Below, piece after piece: positions 16,058-24,840 of a stretch of 64,000 nucleotides of DNA. The position numbers and the translations under genes are program-made. The DNA is from Parasphingorhabdus sp. (GTDB lineage: Bacteria > Pseudomonadota > Alphaproteobacteria > Sphingomonadales > Sphingomonadaceae). How positions within the stretch are numbered: position 1 is the first letter of the stretch; each line of letters begins with the position of its first letter. Below the pieces are notes generated by a model. That model saw only the letters and a list, made by a program, of their open reading frames with translations, was not told the origin of the DNA and did no database searches. The stretch is from assembly GCA_030373505.1 (NCBI GenBank), contig JAUCYS010000006.1:62001-126000 (forward strand), given 5' to 3'.

Positions 16058-18484
16058 TTGAACGGGAACCACACCAACAGCCGCGCGCTGTTTATGAGAG
16101 CCTTTATGATATCGAGCGCGGTTATTCCGCTCTCCATGGCGATGCCCGCATATGGACAGGACGCGCAGGGCGACACCGTTCAAAATTCCGATAGTGAAGC
16201 GGCATTCCCGGGGGAAATCGTTGTCACGGCAACCCGCAAATCTACGGTGCTCAGCCGGACGCCGGCAAGCATCGTCGCCAAGGGTCAGGAAGAACTGGAC
16301 GTTCAGGGTGTCCGTTCGATTGCTGACCTTGCCTCTATAACGCCGGGCATCACCTTCGGGCAAAGTGCGACGGTGTACGGCACCGGCCAGACCACGATTG
16401 CTATCCGCGGGGTCGATTCCCAGTCAGGAATCCCCACCACCGGCATTTATATTGATGACACGCCGGTACAGACCCGTGTTGGCGTCAGCCCGTCGCTCGG
16501 CAATGTCTACCCGCAAGTCTTCGACCTCGAGCGCGTAGAAGTGTTGCGCGGACCGCAGGGCACATTGTTCGGCAGCGGTTCGGTCGGCGGCGCAATCCGC
16601 TTCATCATGCCCAAGCCCAATTACGACGACCTTAGCGTCTATGCGCGTTCCGAACTGGCGACTACCAAACATGGTGCGGCCAGTTACGAAGGCGGCGTGG
16701 CCGTGGGGGCGCCGATCGTACAGGACAAGATCGCGTTCAGGGCCAGTGCCTGGCTCAGGCGCGATGGCGGCTATATCGACCGGCTTGATCCGTATACCAA
16801 GCAACTGGTCCGGAAGGACAGCAACAGCCAGGACAGTTTTTCCGCAAGACTGGCCTTGGGTTTCCGCTTGGGAGACATGCTGACGCTGACTCCATCGGTC
16901 TACCATCAAGATCTCAAAATCAACGACGGATCCCGGTTCGAATTGGCGACTTCCAACCCTGAATCGGGCGATCTGCGCCTGAGCCTTAACCAGCGTGCGG
17001 AGCCGCGCAAGGACAAGTTCACCTTGCCTGCCCTCAAGGCAGAGCTCGATCTTGGCGGCGTATCGCTGATTTCCGATACGTCCTATTTCCATCGCACGAC
17101 GGAAACGATCAACGACGACACGTCGCTCAGCTACGTCTTCTCGGGCGGCTTCAGCGGAGGTCCGTTCCCGGCAGGCTTCGAGGATTATGCGCCGAGCACA
17201 TTGAACCTCACCAAACAGACGGCGTTCACTCAAGAGCTTCGTCTGCAGGACAATAACCAGTCTGATCGCCTCAACTGGATCGCAGGCTTGTTCTACCAGA
17301 AGTCCTACGTGCGTGATCAGTATGCGGCCAGGGATGAGCGTTTGCTCGATGTCATCAATCTGTTCCAGGAATCGATCGGCGAAGCGCCGTTTGACAGTCT
17401 TACCGATTCGTTTTTCGGAACCGAACTCTATCAGGGGCTGTATTCAAATTTTGTCCGCAACGAGCACCGCGACCGGCAATATGCTGCCTATGCCCAGGCT
17501 GACTACGAAGTTATTGACCGGCTCAAGCTGACAGCGGGTGCGCGTTACACGATTGCGAAATACGAATTTACCGGATTTGGAGCAGGGCCGGTCCTTTCCA
17601 GTGAAGGTCAGACCGACAGGGCCGATACGACCAGCAAGACTTTTACGCCAAAGTTCGGCGTCTCGTTCCAGGCCGATCAGAACAATCTATTCTATGCAAG
17701 TGCCAGCAAGGGTGTCCGCGGATCCGGTGTTGCGTCGCCGGTCGGCGGCAACTGCGTTGACGATGCTGCGGCGATCGGTATCGATCCCTACGCTACGCTC
17801 GACGTGAAACCCGATTCCATCTGGAGCTATGAAATCGGCAGCAAAAACCGGCTGTTTGATGGCAAGCTGGCGGTTGACCTTTCGGCCTACCGCGTTGACT
17901 GGAAAAACGTACAGACCCTGATCGTCTTGCCCCAGTGCACGATCCAGACCACGCTCAACCTCGGAACCGCCAAGATTGACGGTGTCGATCTGGCGCTTTC
18001 GATCAGGCCGGTTACGGGACTGACCTTGGGTGCTTCGGCTTCCTACGTGAATGCCCGGTATACCTCTTCGATCCCCGGACCGGGCAATACTGTGGTCAGA
18101 AAAGCAGGCGAGCCGTTCCCCGGAGTGGCACCCTGGACGATCCAGCTCAACGGCGAATATGTCCAGCCTGTGGGCGACGCGGAAGTCTATGGCCGGGCGG
18201 ATTTCAGCTACAGCAGCCGGATCAAGAAACCTCTCGATCTCAACTCGCCGCTGACCGATCCGAACTTGCCACGGCCGCCTGCCACCTCGCAGCTCGACCT
18301 GCGTCTCGGAAGCAAATTTGATCTTTCCGATGATACGAGCCTGGATGTCAGCATATTCATGAATAACGTCACCAACAGTCAGCCTCTGCTGGCGCTGTTC
18401 CATGAAACTCCAGGCTCGACATATTATCGTGCCGGTACGTTCCGTCCGCGCACGATTGGCCTGACGGTTTCGCTCAGAAAATAG
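16058..18484 (+). CDS. TonB-dependent outer-membrane receptor
   Basis: The 808-residue protein has a signal peptide (cleavage near AYG, residue 33), a plug domain beginning EIVVTATRK (the region serves as TonB box), the plug segment VEVLRGPQGTLFGSGSVGGA, and a 22-strand-type barrel ending in the aromatic-poor LTVSLRK. It would import a scarce or bulky substrate at the expense of TonB energy. The chosen start is TTG at 16058 because GAGGGAG lies seven bases upstream; the next in-frame ATG (16094) lacks such a site and would shorten the N-region. The receptor closes the aromatic island, is divergent from membrane regulator 2 and ends at a strong terminator, so the aromatic substrate or its conjugate is the likely cargo. 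Confidence 0.92.
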   Translation: MNGNHTNSRALFMRAFMISSAVIPLSMAMPAYGQDAQGDTVQNSDSEAAFPGEIVVTATRKSTVLSRTPASIVAKGQEELDVQGVRSIADLASITPGITFGQSATVYGTGQTTIAIRGVDSQSGIPTTGIYIDDTPVQTRVGVSPSLGNVYPQVFDLERVEVLRGPQGTLFGSGSVGGAIRFIMPKPNYDDLSVYARSELATTKHGAASYEGGVAVGAPIVQDKIAFRASAWLRRDGGYIDRLDPYTKQLVRKDSNSQDSFSARLALGFRLGDMLTLTPSVYHQDLKINDGSRFELATSNPESGDLRLSLNQRAEPRKDKFTLPALKAELDLGGVSLISDTSYFHRTTETINDDTSLSYVFSGGFSGGPFPAGFEDYAPSTLNLTKQTAFTQELRLQDNNQSDRLNWIAGLFYQKSYVRDQYAARDERLLDVINLFQESIGEAPFDSLTDSFFGTELYQGLYSNFVRNEHRDRQYAAYAQADYEVIDRLKLTAGARYTIAKYEFTGFGAGPVLSSEGQTDRADTTSKTFTPKFGVSFQADQNNLFYASASKGVRGSGVASPVGGNCVDDAAAIGIDPYATLDVKPDSIWSYEIGSKNRLFDGKLAVDLSAYRVDWKNVQTLIVLPQCTIQTTLNLGTAKIDGVDLALSIRPVTGLTLGASASYVNARYTSSIPGPGNTVVRKAGEPFPGVAPWTIQLNGEYVQPVGDAEVYGRADFSYSSRIKKPLDLNSPLTDPNLPRPPATSQLDLRLGSKFDLSDDTSLDVSIFMNNVTNSQPLLALFHETPGSTYYRAGTFRPRTIGLTVSLRK

Positions 18485-18539
18485 TCCGAGGCAAAATATG
18501 CAGCGAAATTCCTTCTGCTTGGAACTTCGCATAATTTCC

Positions 18540-18577
18540 GCTCCGGGGCTGCATTAGCGGCTCCGGAGCTTTTTTTT
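18540..18577 (+). terminator. Rho-independent terminator after TonB receptor
   Basis: Stem arms GCTCCGGGGC (18540-18549) and GCTCCGGAGC (18560-18569) pair with one G-T, loop TGCATTAGCG, followed by eight T residues (18570-18577). It lies 55 bases after the receptor stop. Confidence 0.88.
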
Positions 18578-18614
18578 GAAGAGCGGAATGGCGCAGTGTC
18601 ATACACCGCTTTCG

Positions 18615-19070
18615 TCAGCCGACAGGATATCCGCTCCAGTTCTTGATTGTGCGGATGGCGAAACTGGATCGCATTGCGCTGACCCCTGGCAGCCGGGACA
18701 GGCAATCGCGATGGATACGGTCGAACTGTTCCAGATCGCGTGCTGCAATGCGCAGGATATAATCTGCATTTCCCGACATTAGATGGCACTCCAGAATATC
18801 GCTGAACTCGCCGACGGCCTGCTCGAAACAGTCCATCGCTTCGCGGCTTTGGCTGGTCAGCGTGATTTCGACAAATGCCTGCAGGTTGAGCCCCAGTCGA
18901 TGCGGGTCGAGCACGGCGGAGTAGCGAAGGATAACGCCAGCCGATTCCAGCGACTTGATCCGGCGATGGCAGGCCGACGTGGAAGCGCCGACAAACTCAG
19001 CCAGCTCCGCAATGGAACGTGCTGAGTCGTCCTGAAGGGCACAAAGCAGTGATTGGTCGACCTGATCCAT
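18615..19070 (-). CDS. Lrp/AsnC family transcriptional regulator
   Basis: The product of 151 residues begins MDQVDQSLLCALQDD, the standard Lrp start, with a helix-turn-helix (SIAELAEFVGASTSACHRRI, about 20-40) and an RAM ligand-binding domain from about residue 70. I chose the ATG at 19070 rather than an upstream in-frame start at 19184, because the extra 38 residues are unlike the family and run into the shared promoter region. It is divergent from alanine dehydrogenase with 133 bases between, the classic AldR-ald arrangement. It probably activates ald in response to alanine or another amino acid. Confidence 0.9.
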   Translation of the reverse strand: MDQVDQSLLCALQDDSARSIAELAEFVGASTSACHRRIKSLESAGVILRYSAVLDPHRLGLNLQAFVEITLTSQSREAMDCFEQAVGEFSDILECHLMSGNADYILRIAARDLEQFDRIHRDCLSRLPGVSAMRSSFAIRTIKNWSGYPVG

Positions 19071-19071
19071 A

Positions 19072-19153
19072 TAATATATCCCGTTAGAACCCGCTCTTGT
19101 GGGATATATTACCATTTTTCGCCGAAATGGCCACTGCTTTGGTAAGAATATCC
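19072..19153. promoter_or_regulatory. Inverted repeats between lrp-like gene and ald
   Basis: A perfect 11-base inverted repeat, TAATATATCCC (19072-19082) and GGGATATATTA (19101-19111), flanks 18 bases. A third, looser copy in the same orientation as the first arm, TGGTAAGAATATCC (19140-19153), pairs with GGATATATTACCA. Several spaced copies across a divergent promoter fit cooperative Lrp-type binding. Confidence 0.55.
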
Positions 19154-19203
19154 ACGCCGAAAGCTCTATATATTTCTCTATCATTTATGAGGGAGAATTT
19201 TCG

Positions 19204-20319
19204 ATGCGTGTTGGTACAGTCAAGGAAATCAAGAACCATGAATATCGCGTCGGCCTGACGCCAGAAAGCGTTCATGAACTGACCGCCAATGGGCATGAGG
19301 TCTGGGTCGAATCCGGTGCCGGCGAAGGCATTGGTGCCGACGACGACGAGTATATCGCCGCTGGTGCAGCGATAAAGGCGACCGCCTCCGAAATTTTCGC
19401 CGAATGTGAAATGGTGGTCAAGGTGAAGGAGCCACAGCCCGTCGAACGCGCGCAGCTTCGCAAGGGACAGATATTGTACACCTATCTGCACCTGGCACCC
19501 GATGCCGATCAGACTGCCGACCTCATCAAATCCGGGGTGACCGCGATTGCTTATGAAACCGTCACAGGTGTCGATAATTCCCTGCCGCTGCTGAAGCCGA
19601 TGAGCCAGGTCGCTGGTCGCATGTCGATCCAGGCAGGCGCCACGGCGCTGGAAAAGGCCCATGGCGGCCGTGGCGTGCTGCTGGGCGGTGTCCCGGGTGT
19701 GCTGCCGGCCAAGGTCGTCGTTATCGGTGGCGGCGTCGTGGGTTTCAATGCCGCGCAAATGGCGGTTGGTCTGGGAGCGAATGTTACCATTCTGGACCGT
19801 GATCCGGCGGTGCTTGAACGGCTCGACAGCCATTTTGAAGGCCGTGCGCGCACCCTGTTTTCCGGCCGTGCAGCGCTGGCTGCTGAAGTCGCGCAAGCTG
19901 ATCTGGTGATCGGCGCGGTACTCGTGCCCGGCGCCGCGGCACCGAAGCTGGTGACTCGCGACATGCTGTCCACGATGCAGCCCGGCGCGGTTCTGGTTGA
20001 CGTCGCGATCGATCAGGGCGGCTGTTTCGAAACCGCACGCGCAACGACTCACGCTGACCCGACCTATGTCGTCGACGGCATCGTTCACTATTGTGTCGCC
20101 AACATGCCGGGCGCGGTTGCTCGTACCAGCACCTATGCGCTGAACAACGTTACTCTGCCGCACGCATTGCGTATCGCCAATCTGGGGTGGAAGGCAGCCC
20201 TGAAAGCCAACCCCCATCTGGCCGCCGGACTGAATGTCCACGAAGGCAAGGTGACCTACGAGGCGGTCGCGCAAGATCTGGGCTATGAATATGTCCCGGT
20301 CCAGACCTTGATCGCCTAG
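19204..20319 (+). CDS. ald: Alanine dehydrogenase
   Basis: The 371-residue protein matches NAD-dependent L-alanine dehydrogenase over its full length, converting alanine to pyruvate and ammonia. The start [20 protein letters not shown] holds the substrate-binding Arg, VKVKEPQP carries the Lys, and [15 protein letters not shown] (about 168-182) is the NAD-binding loop. [19 protein letters not shown] is the conserved C-terminal helix region. I placed the start at 19204, with GAGGGAGA a suitable distance upstream, rather than at the in-frame ATG at 19099 that lies in the regulatory repeats. Control by the divergent Lrp-type protein is likely. Confidence 0.95.
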   Translation: MRVGTVKEIKNHEYRVGLTPESVHELTANGHEVWVESGAGEGIGADDDEYIAAGAAIKATASEIFAECEMVVKVKEPQPVERAQLRKGQILYTYLHLAPDADQTADLIKSGVTAIAYETVTGVDNSLPLLKPMSQVAGRMSIQAGATALEKAHGGRGVLLGGVPGVLPAKVVVIGGGVVGFNAAQMAVGLGANVTILDRDPAVLERLDSHFEGRARTLFSGRAALAAEVAQADLVIGAVLVPGAAAPKLVTRDMLSTMQPGAVLVDVAIDQGGCFETARATTHADPTYVVDGIVHYCVANMPGAVARTSTYALNNVTLPHALRIANLGWKAALKANPHLAAGLNVHEGKVTYEAVAQDLGYEYVPVQTLIA

Positions 20320-20368
20320 CCGGAACGCATGTTCGTGCCGTCACGCCCCGGACGCCACGACTGATATA

Positions 20369-20411
20369 GGCCAGTTCATGCCGCCTGACCCAAGATGGCA
20401 TTGAACTGGCC
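20369..20411. terminator. Hairpin between ald and PQQ-type dehydrogenase
   Basis: GGCCAGTTCA-TGCC pairs with GGCA-T-TGAACTGGCC, a 14-bp stem with one bulged T and a 14-base loop. No clear T tract follows, so termination is likely but not certain. Confidence 0.5.
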
Positions 20412-20492
20412 GGTTCTGCAATTACCGTTCGTTCTGCGCGTCGACTAGTCTAAGCTGCGCGGAGAATTCGTGCAGGGACAGGGGAGAAGGCG

Positions 20493-21779
20493 TTGGTAAA
20501 GTTTCCGGAAGAATATTGGGGGCGGAAGACGCTTCGAGGTGCCGCCCTGGGTGTGGCCGCTACACTTGCATCGGTCATGCCAGCCCCGGCATATTCCTCT
20601 GATGTGAAAGAAGTGGGCGTGCCTTCCCAGCTGCCGGGTCCGGGGCCATTTATCTTCGCCTCCGCAGAAGAAGCCAAGGTCAAGGTTGAAATCATAGCGA
20701 GCGGACTTTCGCATGCCTATAGCCTGGCTTTTCTTCCTGACGGCGATGCCTTGATCGTCGAGAGGGGGATGCGGCTGCGTCTGTTGCGCGGGGCAACCGG
20801 GGCCGATCCCAAGCTGATCGCCCAGCCGATCGCAAATATCCCGACCTATGTCGATCTCCCGCACCTTCATCCGGACGATGTCCTGGGCATTCAGGCTGTA
20901 GCCCTCGATCCGGACTTTGCGGCCAATCGGCAGATTTTCTTCACATATAACAAGCCGATCGGCCTGGATCCGGCGACCCAGCGGATTACGGCGGCGACCG
21001 TTCTGGCGCGCGGTGAGCTGGATGGAATGCGCTTGACCAAGATGAAAGACCTGCTGCAAGGGGAGGCCGTGGTCGGAGCCGGAGGATCGCGTATCCTGTT
21101 TGGCAAGGGCAATGAAGTTTTCGTGTCAGTGGGTGCCTTGAGCGTAGGCGATATCGACTCGGCCCAGCGGACCGACAATATTTACGGAAAGATTCTGCGG
21201 ATATCGCGGGACGGAACGATCCCGCCTGATAATCCTTTTGTCAAAACAGCAGGCGCGCGACCAGAAATCTGGACCTATGGGCACCGCGATCCGCTCGGTC
21301 TGGCCATGGACCCGCGCTCCGGCCGGATCGTTGCGTCGGAACATGGTCCCCAGGGCGGAGATGAACTCAACGAAATCAGGCCGGGAGGTAATTACGGCTG
21401 GCCCCGCTTTACCTTCGGGACTGATTACGGCGGCTCCAGCTTGCCCGCCAATCCGGTTGGTGCCGACATCCAGGCGCCGCTGATGTTCTGGTCGCCATCT
21501 GTCGCGCCCAATGGCATCGCCTTCTACACCGGTAAAATCCTGCCGGAATGGAAGAATAACCTGTTCGTAACCAGTGCCAGGCGAGGGCAGATCAACGGAA
21601 CCGGTGCGCTGCTGCGGATTGTGTTAAACGATAATTTGCAAGAAGTCCGGCAGGAGATATTGCTGGACAGTCTGCACCAGCGTCTCAAGGATGTGGGGCA
21701 GGGGCCGGATGGCAAGCTCTATGTCGTGACCGACGAGGATCAGAGTGTGGTGATGAGGATCGGACCAGCCGCGCCCTAG
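20493..21779 (+). CDS. PQQ-dependent sugar dehydrogenase (soluble aldose dehydrogenase family), exported
   Basis: The 428-residue product is a six-bladed propeller of the soluble glucose/aldose sugar dehydrogenase family (YliI-like), which oxidises aldoses or other alcohols with PQQ. Typical segments are LPDGDALIVERGMRLRLL, YGKILRISRDGTIPPDNPF, WTYGHRDPLGLAMDP and EHGPQGGDELNEIRPGGNYG. An N-terminal RKTLRGAALGVAATLASVM stretch resembles a signal peptide. The start is a TTG at 20493, preceded by GGGGAGAAGG; no ATG is available without losing the signal. No PQQ biosynthesis genes are in the window. The substrate cannot be assigned. Confidence 0.85.
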   Translation: MVKFPEEYWGRKTLRGAALGVAATLASVMPAPAYSSDVKEVGVPSQLPGPGPFIFASAEEAKVKVEIIASGLSHAYSLAFLPDGDALIVERGMRLRLLRGATGADPKLIAQPIANIPTYVDLPHLHPDDVLGIQAVALDPDFAANRQIFFTYNKPIGLDPATQRITAATVLARGELDGMRLTKMKDLLQGEAVVGAGGSRILFGKGNEVFVSVGALSVGDIDSAQRTDNIYGKILRISRDGTIPPDNPFVKTAGARPEIWTYGHRDPLGLAMDPRSGRIVASEHGPQGGDELNEIRPGGNYGWPRFTFGTDYGGSSLPANPVGADIQAPLMFWSPSVAPNGIAFYTGKILPEWKNNLFVTSARRGQINGTGALLRIVLNDNLQEVRQEILLDSLHQRLKDVGQGPDGKLYVVTDEDQSVVMRIGPAAP

Positions 21780-21899
21780 GCACGCCCAATCCGCGCGCAT
21801 CTGTCTCCGACCCGCTTCGATAGCAGCGGCGGAAGGGCATCTGACCTAGACCTTCTCATCGGGCAGGCTGGCCGGTGCCCGTCATGACCATCGGGTAAT

Positions 21900-22553
21900 T
21901 TACCGGCCGCCTGCCGCCCGTTCAGTCGACAATCCCCCAAGGAAGTGAAGAGCTTCTTCTTCGCTGACGACGTCGGCATATTTGGCGTTCATATCAAACA
22001 GATTGGCCTCATGGGGGGCTTCGTGCCGGTCACCGCAGGCATCGGCAATGACCGCCGTGCGAAAGCCGTGCGACATGGCATCGACGCAGCTCGCCCGGAC
22101 ACAGCCGCTCGTGGTCAGGCCGGCCAGCAATACGCTGTCTGCCCCGATGGCGGTAAGGGTGGAGGCAAGCGAGGTGCCAAAAAAGGCGCTGGGATATTGC
22201 TTGGTAACCACCAGTTCCTCTGCGCGCGGCTCTAGCCCCTTGGCAAAGGCCGCCATCGGATTGCCCTCGATAAAATAGCGCAGTGGTGACGCCTTTTCGA
22301 AGAAACGGCCACCGTCTATCGCGCTGGGATGATAGGAAACGTTGGTCAGGATAACCGGAATTTTCGCCGATTGCGCAGCTTCGCGTACCCGCAAGGCCGA
22401 GGCCAGCGCGTCTTCCACGTCGGCGTAGAGATCGCAATCGGGATCGAAATAGCCTTGGCAGAAGTCGATCATGATCAGGGCCGGTCTGCGGCCGAAGCCG
22501 ACCTTGTTATCGAAGGCACGGCGATAATTTTCGAGCAGATCGTCCTGGCTCAT
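21900..22553 (-). CDS. Isochorismatase-fold cysteine hydrolase
   Basis: The 217-residue protein has the cysteine hydrolase triad of the isochorismatase superfamily: Asp in LIMIDFCQGYFD (near 30), Lys in VVTKQYPSAFFGT (near 118) and Cys in LLAGLTTSGCVRASCVDAM (near 151). The TSGCVRASC form is that of N-carbamoylsarcosine amidohydrolase and related amidases rather than of true isochorismatase. It would hydrolyse an amide or carbamoyl bond. It is a lone gene between the sugar dehydrogenase and the methyltransferase operon, with 133 bases of unremarkable sequence upstream. The substrate is unknown. Confidence 0.88.
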   Translation of the reverse strand: MSQDDLLENYRRAFDNKVGFGRRPALIMIDFCQGYFDPDCDLYADVEDALASALRVREAAQSAKIPVILTNVSYHPSAIDGGRFFEKASPLRYFIEGNPMAAFAKGLEPRAEELVVTKQYPSAFFGTSLASTLTAIGADSVLLAGLTTSGCVRASCVDAMSHGFRTAVIADACGDRHEAPHEANLFDMNAKYADVVSEEEALHFLGGLSTERAAGGR

Positions 22554-22686
22554 GGCGCTATTTTCCTTTCATAAAGCCCGGGCCAGTCTGGTCCTGCTTC
22601 TGTCATCCGTCGGGGGTACATGTCCCGGCAAGATGACGGGCGGACCTGCGTTTCGCAAGCGATTTGATCCCGGTCTGATTGCCGGA

Positions 22687-23526
22687 TCAGCCCGCCTTGG
22701 TGGCGATGATCAGGCAATAGCGCAGGACCGACCGGCGATGGGCCCATTCCAGAAACCTGCCCGTCAGCCGGTATTTGAGCAGTCCCAGCCATCCAGGCCT
22801 TTTGCTGACCCCGGCTGCCACTTTGTCCTGCCGCAGCCTCCGGATGAACTGCGCCAGTCCCGGCATCACATATGCGCTGATATCGATCATCCGAATGTCG
22901 GCAAAACCGGATTGCTCGAGCTCAAGCCGATAGCGGTCCCGGTCGACGATATTGGCCTCGGGGATACGCGATACTTTCAGCATCCAGCGCAGCAAGTGAC
23001 GGGCGAGACCATCGCTATCATGGCGGTCCGACAACATGAAGTCGGTCAGAGCCAGCTGGCCTGACGGCGCAAGATGCCATTGCGCCACGGCGAAAAATTC
23101 CGCCCGGCTGGGAAAATGATAGGCACAATCGAGGGCCAGAACATGGCTAGGCTGGTTCCGTCCCAGAACCGCGTCCCAGAGCCCGGGATCGTTGATATCG
23201 CCTTGGCTTATCGCGGCGGCGCTGTCCGCATGGCCGGCTTCTTCCAGTTTTCTTTTGGCGTAAGCGGTCTGGCTTCGCGACAGGTTGACGCCGCAGATCC
23301 GGCCGACATGAAAATGGTCGAGCCAGAGCAGCAGCTGGTCGCCGCAACCGAAACCGGCGTCAAAAACGGACGAGCTGTGATCGAGACCGGCCTGTTCCCC
23401 GAGCAACAGGGCGAGCGCGCGGCAGGCGTCGGAATAGTTCGTTGCGTTTGGCCAATATCCCAGATTTCCCCAGGACTGGCCATCACTGTTGAGCGCCAGT
23501 TCTGCAAGATCGTGAAATTCCGCCAT
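22687..23526 (-). CDS. SAM-dependent class I methyltransferase
   Basis: The 279-residue protein contains the SAM-binding motif VFDAGFGCGDQLLLWL (near residue 53), with a GxGxxD-like acidic loop, and DCAYHFPSRAEFF after motif IV. It resembles small-molecule or lipid C-methyltransferases such as cyclopropane synthase relatives and tocopherol-type enzymes. The C-terminus is Arg-rich and may contact membrane. It starts three bases after the flavoprotein stop and is the last gene of a three-gene operon with a thioesterase. Modification of an acyl chain is the simplest context-based guess. Confidence 0.8.
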   Translation of the reverse strand: MAEFHDLAELALNSDGQSWGNLGYWPNATNYSDACRALALLLGEQAGLDHSSSVFDAGFGCGDQLLLWLDHFHVGRICGVNLSRSQTAYAKRKLEEAGHADSAAAISQGDINDPGLWDAVLGRNQPSHVLALDCAYHFPSRAEFFAVAQWHLAPSGQLALTDFMLSDRHDSDGLARHLLRWMLKVSRIPEANIVDRDRYRLELEQSGFADIRMIDISAYVMPGLAQFIRRLRQDKVAAGVSKRPGWLGLLKYRLTGRFLEWAHRRSVLRYCLIIATKAG

Positions 23527-23529
23527 GCT

Positions 23530-24840
23530 TCAGTTCGCCGCTGCGGTGCCGGCTCTCCAGGGTATAGCGGCGCCCAGCTGTTCAGCCACGGCGACAGAGG
23601 AATCCACCGCAGCCTCCAGCAGCGGAATTTTCTCCGCCATATAGGATCCGCACAGCCACAGCCGGTTGCCCGGCTGGCTCTGGCTTGCCTGCAAGGCCCT
23701 GACCGCCTCCCGGCTGTCCCGGGTAACGGTCGGCCGGGTGAAGTCGACCCTCGCCAGCTCCCGGTTGGGGGCGATCCGGCGCATCGGATTCCAGGTCTGG
23801 AACACGGTTTCCTGACCGGAGAGGCGAGCGATCGCCTTGGTCAGGTCGACCGACACCTCGGCCCGGCTGCTGCCATGCGGGACATGATAGCTGACCGGTG
23901 AAAGGCCCTTGGCCGGCGCAGGGAGAATCTGCTGATCGGTATGGACGCTCATGCTGGACCGCTCGAACGGAATGCGGTTGAGCAAGGCCCGGCGCTCATC
24001 AAATCCCGAAACCATCGCAGCGGCCTGCTGCGCCTGGGCGGCAACCACAACCTGGTCGAAACACTGGTCCGCACCCGATCTGGTTACAACCCGCAATTGC
24101 TCGCCGGCCGGTTCAATGGTGGCGATCGGACTGTTGGTCCGCAGGTCGACGTCGACCAACATGCGCGGGACAATGTCTTCCACTCCCTTGGCGGCGCTCA
24201 TGATCCCGAGCTCGTGAATCCCGCAGGTCAGATATTCCAGCATGATATCGGCCGGATAGGCCAGCACTGCGCTATAGTCGCAGGTGCAGGTGACCGACAA
24301 CATGGGTAGCAGAATAGTGCCCACAAAAGCCTGGCCGGGGTCCGATTGCTGCAGATATTCACCGAAAGATATCTGGGCCAGACCGACCTGGCCGGTATCC
24401 CGTTTCGCCCGGGCAAAGAACCGCCGACTCTGCAGAGCCAGTGTCCAGGCCGCAGGGCGCAGCCAGCTGCGGCCTTTCAGATAGGAGATTTGCGATTCTC
24501 CCCATTGGATATTGCCGTAATGCAGCATGACCCTGCCAGCCTCGTCGGCAAATATTCCGCTATGGTCGCTGGTGACGATTTCGACGCCGATATGGTTGTA
24601 GAGCGCGAACAGATTCTCATAATAGCCGCGGCAGAAGATGCGCAGCGGGATATCGATCCGGCGGCTTATGCCGTTGCTGACATAATCCACGCTGTGCGCC
24701 CCCATCCCGGCACGTGCCTGGCTTTCAAAGACGGTGACCCGATAGAGGTCTTTCAGCAGATAGGCGGCGGAGAGGCCGGCAATACCCGTGCCGATCACGG
24801 CGAGACTGGGTTTTTGCCGCCGGTTCTCCTCCGCTCCCAT
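23530..24840 (-). CDS. NAD/FAD-binding amine oxidase-like flavoprotein (COG2907 type)
   Basis: The product of 436 residues begins with a dinucleotide-binding fold, SLAVIGTGIAGLSAAYLL, and VTVFESQARAGMGAHSVDY, as in the predicted NAD/FAD-binding COG2907 group. These often sit beside cyclopropane-type methyltransferases in lipid modification operons. Its C-terminal RLWLCGSYMAEKIPLLEAAV closes the FAD site. I chose the ATG at 24840, which overlaps the thioesterase stop by one base (TGATG), over an upstream in-frame start whose first 79 residues are low-quality and lie inside the thioesterase gene. The reaction is unknown; desaturation or oxidation of an acyl chain is an inference. Confidence 0.82.
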   Translation of the reverse strand: MGAEENRRQKPSLAVIGTGIAGLSAAYLLKDLYRVTVFESQARAGMGAHSVDYVSNGISRRIDIPLRIFCRGYYENLFALYNHIGVEIVTSDHSGIFADEAGRVMLHYGNIQWGESQISYLKGRSWLRPAAWTLALQSRRFFARAKRDTGQVGLAQISFGEYLQQSDPGQAFVGTILLPMLSVTCTCDYSAVLAYPADIMLEYLTCGIHELGIMSAAKGVEDIVPRMLVDVDLRTNSPIATIEPAGEQLRVVTRSGADQCFDQVVVAAQAQQAAAMVSGFDERRALLNRIPFERSSMSVHTDQQILPAPAKGLSPVSYHVPHGSSRAEVSVDLTKAIARLSGQETVFQTWNPMRRIAPNRELARVDFTRPTVTRDSREAVRALQASQSQPGNRLWLCGSYMAEKIPLLEAAVDSSVAVAEQLGAAIPWRAGTAAAN

